Assembly: GCF_027943255.1 (NCBI RefSeq)
Contig: NC_072895.1
Span: 76,634,001-76,698,000, forward strand
Direction of reading: 5' to 3'
DNA length: 64,000 nucleotides
Origin: Anastrepha obliqua
Taxonomy: Eukaryota > Arthropoda > Insecta > Diptera > Tephritidae
Of the stretch, positions 56,641 through 64,000 are shown piece by piece; position 1 is the first letter of the stretch, and each line of letters opens with the position of its first letter. A program made the translations under genes and the position numbers. Under the pieces are notes generated by a model. The model saw only the letters and a list, made by a program, of their open reading frames with translations. It did not search any database and had not been told where the DNA came from.

Positions 56641-57958
56641 ATTGGTGGTTGATGTACTTATATTTATGTATAAATCTAAAAAAATAAAAAACAATAAATT
56701 CGAGAAAATTGGAGCAAGTATTATTTTATAGTCTATGAATTTTTAACAGAATTTTTATTAAAAACCTTGTACTTGCAGCTTTAGTAGACGTATTTGTGTT
56801 GCATTGAAAGAAGCAGCATCAGACTCAGGTTTCTAAGGATGTTTTAGAATGTATATGTATGTATTTATGTAGAATTCAGTAAAATCGACCATTTCATTGA
56901 AGGACACACGGTTGTTAACACGCCAAGTGAAAATCAAAATTAATGACCTTTCTAGAGATACGATCAAATAGTGAAGACAGACGATCAAATAGAGGAAACA
57001 GACAGAGGGCATGCTGACAATCTGGTGACAGTTTATTTGTATACGTACGATGAAAAATGGTTTGTATTTGAAGGGCTACACAAACAACAATGATGTATTC
57101 GGAACGAATAAAAAAACTACTTTAATTTTTATTACTGATACTTCTTTACGAATTTAGGAGCTTTCTTAATGTGTAACATATTATTTATTAAAACTAATGC
57201 ATGAAAAGTTTCCTTCGTTACTTTTGAATGATAAGCTGCAAACATCTTCCCACCGTCGTCTATTAAAATAAACGGAGTTCATTAGTGAGGAGATTGCCAC
57301 AAAGTTTACAAGTTCGTCACGCTTAATTCATGATATAGGATTGCTCGAATTTCAATATTACTTCACGCATACATACAAAATAGATTTTGCGTACGAATGT
57401 AAAATATATGGAAACGCGTCAAAGCGAAAATACAGACAAAGCGAAACAAAACTTTGCAACCATGGACGCTAGAAAATATCGTTGGTGTAATCGTGATGAC
57501 GTGCTAAGTCACAACCTCTAAATATCTATGAAAATTAACGAAAATCTAAGTATTGGCTAACAACGTAAAGTAAACTTGACACATTGTACAGCAAAATTCA
57601 TATTAATTCGTCTTTAGATACACCATCGATACTTTAATTTCATTCTTCAACTGAAATGAGATAAAATAATTCGACGTGCCCTTCAGTTTTCTGATAATAC
57701 CGTGGCTCCTTCCCTTTTTTGTAGAGAAACAGCAACTTGTTTTTTTTGTGTTAAATTTAAAATTGTTACTGATGACAGATCGAAAAAATTAAATTGAAAA
57801 CCACACTTTTGTCAAGGGATTAAAGCATTCGCTTTGAATTGTAAAAAATGCCGTTCATGTTATTACAACGAAAAACATTTTAGATATTTTAACTTAAAAG
57901 AAATAAAAGTAAAGAAGAACATCAACCAAACATTAATGCATACAAATGTAAATAGTAT
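56641..57958. other. AT-rich interval, nothing recognised
   Basis: No supported features. Confidence 0.45.
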
Positions 57959-58613
57959 TCACTTTCGTGAAATTGCGTGAGTTAGCTGACATCGTAAAGA
58001 AACAAAAGAACATGTTGGCTTTATATTGCATCAAGGCGAATTGAGTTCTGAAGGTGGCGCTACTTAAAAACAGTTTCTTTACTCTGACGTCAGCTCCCTT
58101 CGCAATACAAAACAAACGAACAAAAGTATGAGAAATCACATGTTTGTCAATATTCAGTGAATGGCTTGGTAATATTGTGATTTGTGAGATTAAAACTAAA
58201 CAAACTAATGCACGTTAAATTGTTAAAGCGGAAGACGCCATGGCTGCGTATAATTGTTAGTGCTTGGTTATTTCCATTGCTTTCGGCTACTTTTCCTCTT
58301 CACAAACAAGGACTCTTACGATACGGCGAACTCGGAAGCCGCAATCTCTTTCTTTATCATTTCTGATATTGCATGAGAAACCTCTGTTCAAAGTGGATGC
58401 CGCGTTTGCTCACTTCCAAAACCACGCACTGTGTCACAAGTCAACCAAAACAATGTCAAAACTACGTGAATTGAACCTCGAATTGCCCCCGCATCCACCG
58501 TATTCACCAGATTTGGCTCCCAGCGAGTGCTGGCTGTTGATGAATTAAGCAAATTTTGAACAAAAAGAATAGTGTTTTCTTTGTTAGGCCCGCGACTTTT
58601 CAGTCCATGTGTA
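57959..58613 (+). mobile_element. mariner (irritans-like), internally deleted copy 2
   Basis: Two blocks of the same family as 12569-13235. 57959-58045 reads VKLRELADIVKK then a HE-like end. 58380-58545 reads FKVDAAFAHFQNHALCHKST, then LRELNLELPPHPPYSPDLAP, the third catalytic region. The right end, CTTTTCAGTCCATGTGT at 58597-58612, is the inverse of the left end at 12569. About 330 bp of unrelated sequence lies between the blocks. This copy keeps the right end and lacks the left; the 12.6-kb copy keeps the left end. Confidence 0.65.
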
Positions 58614-58685
58614 ACATATAAATATATGTAAACACACATATTTTTTTTATTTACGGACAACCAAATGACTTAATGAGCGACATTA

Positions 58686-58723
58686 TATATGTATATATAT
58701 ATATATATATATTTTTTTTTTTT
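58686..58723. repeat. AT dinucleotide run followed by poly-T
   Basis: TATATATGTATATATATAT... then about 12 T. Simple sequence. Confidence 0.9.
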
Positions 58724-58763
58724 ACTTCTGAAAGTTTTTATAATTTTGTCACCTATAAAGTTA

Positions 58764-59062
58764 TTCGCCATAGCCGAATGGGTTGGTCCGTGACTACGAT
58801 TCGGAATTCGAAAAGGGAACGTAGGTTCGAATCTCGGTGATACTCCAAAATTAAGAAAAACATTTTTCTAATAGCGGTCGCCCCTCGGCAGGCAATGGCA
58901 AAGTGTATTTCGGCCAAGAAAAAGCTCCTCATAAAAATAGCTGGCGTTCGGAGTCGGCTTGAAACTGTAGGCCCCTCCATTTGTGGAACAACATCAAGAC
59001 GCACACCACAAATATGAGGAGGAGCTCGGCCAAACACCCAAAAAGGGTGTACGCGCCAATGA
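58764..59062 (+). mobile_element. tRNA-derived SINE, near full-length, hairpin-GGG subfamily
   Basis: The head CGCCATAGCCGAATGGGTTGG (box A) and box B GGTTCGAATCTCGG are followed by a body with a 9-10 bp gap near GGCAATGGCAAAGTG. The 3' hairpin ACACCCAAAAAGGGTGT and GCGCCAATG then run into an AT-repeat tail. TATAAAGTTA (58754-58763) and TATAAAGATA (59078-59087) form an imperfect 10-bp duplication. Confidence 0.88.
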
Positions 59063-59480
59063 TATATATATATATTATATAAAGATAAGCGCGACGTGTT
59101 TCATAGATATATTACTGCTAATTTATGTATTTAAGCCTTTACAAAATGATGAGATTATATAAGAATTTATGTAAGTTGAAGATGGCTCTTGGTTCCAACT
59201 TGGAACCTTAGGATACATATGTATATGTATCTGTATATAAATTGAAAACTCACTTGAATTGTAAAAGTTGAATCAATATTAGTACTAAAGTAATACTTTG
59301 AAAAGGCCCTTAGTTGGTCTTTTTTTAACATCTGTAAATGGATTATCGAAATAGAGTTGCTTATAAAATTATGCCATCATTTAAAAACTGCAGCATTGGC
59401 AGGTACAGGAGCAACAACTTGGTGAGCCAAAATCTTATCACAATTAACAATATTAAGATCCGGACTTGATGGTGTTCACT

Positions 59481-59500
59481 CCCGAACTTTAAAGTTCGGG
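59481..59500. repeat. perfect 20-bp palindrome
   Basis: CCCGAACTTTAAAGTTCGGG reads identically on both strands. It lies 3' of the Tc1-like coding relic and could be part of that element, or a cruciform or binding-site motif. Confidence 0.9.
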
Positions 59501-59559
59501 ATCCTTAGCCAGTCTTGTTTCTTGCAAAGGCATTTCCTCTTTAACAAAGGGCAAAAATA

Positions 59560-59840
59560 AATCTTATAAGGTTCCTATATATTTTACCTTGTTAGGCTCG
59601 CAAACAACGATGTACGAGTCAGAGTATTCACCCCAAGGAATAGCTGCCCAGACAATAACGTTATCTCCACCTTCTCTTGCTTGTCTTGCTTTGTTTGAAA
59701 TTGCGTGTTTGTAGGATACGTTGCATTTTCTCGAATTATCTAGAAGTTGGAATGTGCTTTCGTCTGACCATTGATTATGATTTCAAGTGATTTCTGGAAC
59801 TTTTCTTATCAGATCATGTTGCGAATTCGAAGTCGACTTC
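59560..59840 (-). pseudogene. Tc1-like transposase relic
   Basis: The minus-strand reading has LIRKVPEIT, NQWSDESTFQLLDNSRKCNV, REGGDNVIVWAAIPWGEY and SDSYIVVCEPNKV. WSDES.F.L..........V..R followed by G....VWG. is the region around the first catalytic Asp in Tc1-like transposases. The remaining catalytic residues are not found. Confidence 0.6.
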
Positions 59841-60061
59841 ACTGGTCAAGGCAAAAATTGTTTGTTATTCATAATCACTCCTCAAATCATGACTATGAGG
59901 CACAATATGGTGAATAATTTTTTAAATTTAAATAAACTGCCATCAAATTAATTTATTCCATATTAAAAAAAAAAAACAAGAAAAAAAACAAATATATAAA
60001 ATCAAATTCGAAAACCCAACATCCGTATTCATATATTTCTTATCCAAATAGACCTTTTAGT

Positions 60062-60245
60062 CCATTTGTGGCGTATGTCTTGGTTGTTCCACAAATGGAG
60101 GGACCTATAGTTTTAATCCCACTCCGCATGGCAGATATTTTTATGAGGAGCTTTTGCATGGAAGAAATATACTCGGAAGTTTGCCATTGACTGTCGGGGA
60201 GCGACCGCTATTAGGAATCTTTCTCCATCATTTTAGTTGCACGAC
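60062..60245 (-). mobile_element. tRNA-derived SINE, middle fragment
   Basis: The GTGGCGTATGTCTTGG, CACAAATGGAGGGACCTATAG, TTTTTATGAGGAGC and GGGGAGCGACCGCTATTAGG blocks match the body on the minus strand. Both the hairpin end and the tRNA-like head are missing. Confidence 0.8.
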
Positions 60246-60789
60246 CTATCAAAAATAGCGGTTCATCACTAAAATCTAAAAAAAATTAACCAATAATCGA
60301 AATTTTTGGAGACTTTTTTAACTATAATCCACATTAAGGCTACCGTTTAGAGATTTTTGGCGATGCAGTTTTAGCGACGGTGAATGGGGACTGGCTGCGG
60401 AACGTTTGACTGACTGTTTTGATTCACTGTTCCCGTTTCGTCGCATACTTGTATGGTATGTTTTACACATATCTTATTTACTGCAAGTTCTGTTTGTGCA
60501 GTGCCACATTTGGAGTTAGATATCGACCTATTATCACTTCAACAAGAACAAAACTTACCAAAAATCCTTTCATACCAAAGAGTGCCTAGAGTAATTTTCG
60601 ACCCATATCCTTTCAATTTTGGATTAACTCTCCCCTGATTATGTTCAAGGAATACAGCTGATTTATTAAATTTCTAAATTCACTATTGGTACAAAGGATT
60701 ATATAAATTCTGATTCTGGCATCTTAAAGTTGTATTCTTCCGAATGATATACAGGGGCATACGGCTTTAACTTCGCGAAACCATTGTTT

Positions 60790-61160
60790 TTCTTTTTGCT
60801 TTTTTTCAGATGGAAGACTACAACTACAAGAATTCATGGAAGGCTACAACTTAACTCTAGAAATGAAGAGACATGTAGTTATCGTTGCTATATGTGAAAA
60901 TCACACCGATTTAGAAATCGCTAATTTTCTTAAGCGCGCCTGTTCATTCGTTCATAAGGTTCGACGTGAATCCATGATGGCCCACCGAGGGAGCTTAATG
61001 TTTTTTGAGGGTCTTATCCGTCGGGTTCTTAGGTACATTTTGCGCAGGAGACAGTTTATATCGGAGCAAACACGAAAAGAGCGGCTATGATCAAATACCT
61101 TCAACAAAATTAAACACCCCGAAGCACCTAAGAACACAACTAATGGAGATTTTATTGAAT
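60790..61160 (+). pseudogene. Tc1/mariner-group (DD37D/maT-like) transposase relic
   Basis: The plus-strand reading MEGYNLTLEMKRHVVIVAIC, ENHTDLEIANFLKRACSFVH and KVRRE form an N-terminal HTH. After a deletion, LRRRQFISEQTRKERL and NKIKHPEAP follow. I recall this succession (E.IA..L...RSFVHKVRRELE, then RRGQFMSEQTR..RL......K.KHPE) from DD37D-type insect transposases. The catalytic core is absent. Confidence 0.6.
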
Positions 61161-61599
61161 CGTCATTAAATTGTATGCAAAAGAAAAGCTAATTAGGTTT
61201 ACTCTCAAGTTGTCCACAAGTACAGTAAGCACCCTATACTTATTGGAAAAAAATGACAATATAAAAATCTTGGTGATATCTATTTTGGACTTGAACTTTT
61301 GTGCAAGGCTGTGCATATGGCAGTATTATATGTATTTTGCTTAACACTTTGAGAACGTAAAATTGTGAGTTTAAAAGTAACACCACTTTGATTTTTTATA
61401 TATAGATATGTGTGTGCATACATATGCATATACATGTCCATATATACATGTATTTATATACACATATTCATATATAAATACACATACACTATGAATGTAT
61501 GAACTCGATGCGTTTAATCATCAGCTAATAAAACTGTGAACCCAATCGGTGTTGTTCTCTCTTTCTTTTACTTATTTACATAGCACTTGCAATCAATGG

Positions 61600-62190
61600 G
61601 GAGCATTCACGAATGAACACACCAATAATATCGTATATGCCAATGCAAGAACGAACAATGTGAGTGCACGAAGTGACGGTGTTAGATATTCAACGATGTA
61701 AAAAAGAAAACGCTATCGCCGACTGCCGACGACTGCTATTAACGAGTGTGGGCGCTAGCGCCATTTAACAGTGTCTGCCACTCATATTCCGCCCCTGCAT
61801 CCTATTTGTATTCGTTCACCCTTCTTATTAGTACGTCGTGGAATCGTGTGCGCTATCGCGCCCTGCCAGTACGAGCAACTACTGAGCCGCTGTGGTGCCG
61901 CCACATTTGTGAATTCCGGTTCTCGTCGGATTCGTTAGTAGCAAGAGTGCCAACAAGTTTTTTCGTCTTCCTTTAGTTTCTCTACAGCGCAGAGGTAGAG
62001 GTGTTTGTTGTTGGTGTAATTATGCTCCCAATCCCAGTGCGCTGTCGAGTGTGGCAAAGCTGTAACGCCACCAACTCATCAGTTGTTGGCTAACGCTCGT
62101 GTACAACGGTTGAGTTTTAGTGATAGTTCTTATTCTCGTTTATCTTTTATTTTAATCTAAATAAATATATATCCGCACATCTATTAAGCA
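61600..62190 (+). other. GC-richer block of unknown nature, possible solo LTR
   Basis: More balanced composition than its flanks, with no gene visible (a 76-codon reading at 61746-61976 has no motif). It ends TTTTAATCTAAATAAATATA then CCGCACATCTATTAAG, which resembles a polyadenylation-type LTR end. No paired LTR or target duplication was found. It could equally be upstream regulatory DNA of the gene start at 62445. Confidence 0.25.
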
Positions 62191-62416
62191 CGTAACGGGT
62201 TTTTGAAATTTAAATTTCCTTAATATAAGCTGAAAGAAAAATGAATTCAATTATAGTGTCTTTTGGTCCATGAATCTAATAGTGGCCCCACTCTCTGCCT
62301 TTTGTGGGTATCCTTACATGCAATCAATATCTACATACGTAATAGAGTACTATATACATACATATATAGAGAGTATAAAACACCTACATAACTTCAAATG
62401 CCCTTTGCTTAGTAGA

Positions 62417-62477
62417 TATTTAAAACCATAGTGCAGCCGATTTCAGTCTAGTTTTGGTGCTGATGAAATTAAGACGT
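62417..62477 (+). promoter_or_regulatory. core promoter with TATA-like box, Inr and DPE in canonical spacing
   Basis: TATTTAAA at 62417 (-28), initiator TCAGTC at 62443-62448 with the A at 62445 as +1, and AGACGT at 62472-62477, exactly +28 to +33. The last fits the fly downstream promoter element consensus RGWYVT. The three motifs in register are unlikely by chance, and a coding first exon follows. Confidence 0.65.
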
Positions 62478-62697
62478 TCAAGCTTAAAAAAAAATATATA
62501 CAAAAAATTATTCAACTCATTAAAATAATACAAAAAAATGTGAATAAAAAGTGCATACAACTCAATTATCATAATACTGAAAAAGTGTTCATATGTGGTC
62601 GATATAATGGCGGTGAAAATGCTTTACCGTGGACCAAGTACAAGACTTGAAAATTTAATAGAAAAAATTCAGGCCACTAAAGAAATCGGGACTGAAG
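62445..62697 (+). CDS. first exon of a host gene: leader plus 30 codons, then GTAAGT
   Basis: Predicted transcript start 62445. The coding start is ATG 62607 ([20 protein letters not shown], then [10 protein letters not shown]), and the exon ends after one base of codon 31 at donor GTAAGT (62698-62703), phase 1. The leader has two tiny uORFs: ATG TGA at 62538, and ATG TGG TCG ATA TAA at 62593-62607, whose stop shares its A with the real ATG. That arrangement favours reinitiation control. The peptide is basic, then amphipathic. I have an unverified impression that some insect E93 (Eip93F) N-termini look like this, so treat it as a lead only. The rest of the gene lies beyond 64000 or far downstream. 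Confidence 0.55.
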
Positions 62698-64000
62698 GTA
62701 AGTTTCTATTAAACCTATGTAAAGAAAATAAAAATGAAAAATTCACGGCTATATGTTCTAAACAGTGTTGCCATGATGAGAGCTTATCTACCTAAATAAA
62801 AATGGTTTACTCAAGTTTCACAATTTATTTCTTAAATGTAGTTGTGCAATAAAAAATGATATAACGGGCTAAAAAGGTTATAACATATTCAATGAGACAA
62901 AACAACAGCAACTTAAAGAAAGCAATACATAAAAGGAAAACTTTATATTTCGTGGCATATGTTTTGTGGCCGCCTAATCCACTACGTTCGCTTTATTCCT
63001 GAGGAACCACGATTTTGGTGTCCTGGCATAGAGGGTCAATGTCAGGAATGTCGTGTTTGAAAATCCAATTTAGTGGCATGCATTTCCTATTTGGCATGTG
63101 GCAACATTATGGATTCCATTGTGTTATTGTAAGCATATTGGTCTATTATATTTTAGCGGCCCTAGCAGCGGGAAATCATCCCAAGGCCATAACATGTTTG
63201 ACTGCCTTAACACAGTACCGATTTTGAAGACGTTTACTTCGTACTCATCGGATCTGGCACTTCATGAAACTGACAAAGTTTCTTCAATTAAAAGATAATT
63301 AAATAAATATTTTAAAATGTGTTGGTGAAATCTCTAGTTTCGATTTCTTGTAATAAGACGCTTTTGAAAATAAAAATTGATTTGTAAGAGAAAAAATATT
63401 TAAGTGTTCCAGTTGCATAGTTACTAAACTCTCAAACGATTTGACTGTTAATAAAAATACATATGCACATAAATCAAGCTTTCTTACCATTCATGAATAT
63501 TTGCCGAAGTTGTAAAGCGTTATCCTATACCATCAAACTTCCGTTTATATCATTTGTTAAGAAACATTTAGGATACGGTGAAGTTATTAGGAAATCATGT
63601 AATCAGCAAGCTGTTAATATAATTGGGCGTGCTCAAACATTTTTCTTAAGTTCACTCTTCAATCTTCAAACTAATATATCCAGTACCATTCTATTACACA
63701 GGTCTGCAAAAAAAGAAGCTACATAACCTCAAAAATGGACAAAAACAGCGTTTTTTGCACTTTTAAGTTAGTATATCTCAAAATCCTGACGTGATAGAGC
63801 AAATTAAACCCCGGATTCGGATTCTACGTAAAAAATTACTTCGAAAATGACCCTACACTTTCCTAGGACAAAACGTTGCAGACCTGTGTTATTCTCGCCT
63901 CTTACATACAGTTCATAAATGGAGTCATTTATTGACCCTACTTGTTGGAGAGGATTCGATTTAATTTCGAAATTTCACCAGTTTCTATTGGGATAGTTTT
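62698..64000. other. probable first intron of the gene starting at 62445
   Basis: It begins GTAAGTTTC. AT-rich. Readings at 63015-63298 and 63463-63726 have no recognisable motif. No transposon boundary seen. Confidence 0.4.

Noticed and set aside
61600..62190. Solo LTR
   Set aside because: Only the poly(A)-like end fits; no second LTR, target duplication or terminal TG/CA pair could be fixed, so it is listed only as a block of unknown nature.

Overview
This window is eukaryotic: AT-rich, gene-poor insect DNA, almost certainly a fly and most likely a tephritid fruit fly. That view rests on the mix of mobile elements: mauritiana-like mariner, DD41D 'rosa'-type elements (a group I recall from Ceratitis rosa and other tephritids), R1- and RTE-type LINEs and RNase H-bearing LINEs. 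The introns are short and fly-like, and one core promoter has canonical fly Inr and DPE motifs. There are no operons, no CRISPR array and no free-standing tRNA or rRNA genes.

Layout. 0-3.5 kb: a tRNA-derived SINE with a perfect 13-bp target duplication, a LINE reverse transcriptase fragment, an RTE 3' end, a SINE composite and a mariner tail. 4.5 kb: a clean 216-bp acidic exon, the best internal host exon seen. 6-9 kb: piggyBac and mariner relics. 10.7 kb: a possible first coding exon. 11-15.2 kb: SINE, deleted mariner, and an RTE LINE split by an RNase H-bearing LINE. 15-20.7 kb: mostly featureless. 20.7-26.4 kb: a nearly complete RNase H LINE on the minus strand with a DD41D transposon inside it. 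26.7-31.3 kb: SINE, RTE, DD41D and LINE relics. 32.4-34.3 kb: a DNA element with inverted repeats of about 480 bp, carrying a fragment of an arthropod orphan protein.

36.7-42.2 kb is the most striking part, a four-level nest. An R1-like LINE is split by an element with 12-bp ends and an 8-bp duplication. That element is split by a Sola-like element with 31-bp ends, a 4-bp duplication and a spliced transposase-like gene. The Sola-like element is split by a complete mariner with a TA duplication. Removing each inner layer restores the reading frame of the R1-like LINE and of the Sola-like gene.

42-49 kb: mostly unassigned, plus a SINE with a 12-bp duplication, RTE endonuclease debris, a possible MITE and a possible terminal exon. 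49.7-52.4 kb: third copy of the first RNase H LINE. 53-61.2 kb: LINE, mariner, Tc1-like, DD37D and SINE relics. 62.4-62.7 kb: the best gene start in the window, a TATA-like/Inr/DPE promoter, a leader with two tiny uORFs and a 30-codon first coding exon ending in GTAAGT.

The window therefore looks like long introns or intergenic DNA of one or more plus-strand host genes, heavily loaded with transposons. Most transposon genes here are broken. The intact open frames are the mariner transposase (with a frameshifted N-terminus) and the DD41D transposase (missing its C-terminal tail). Family names come from motif recognition by eye; no search was run.
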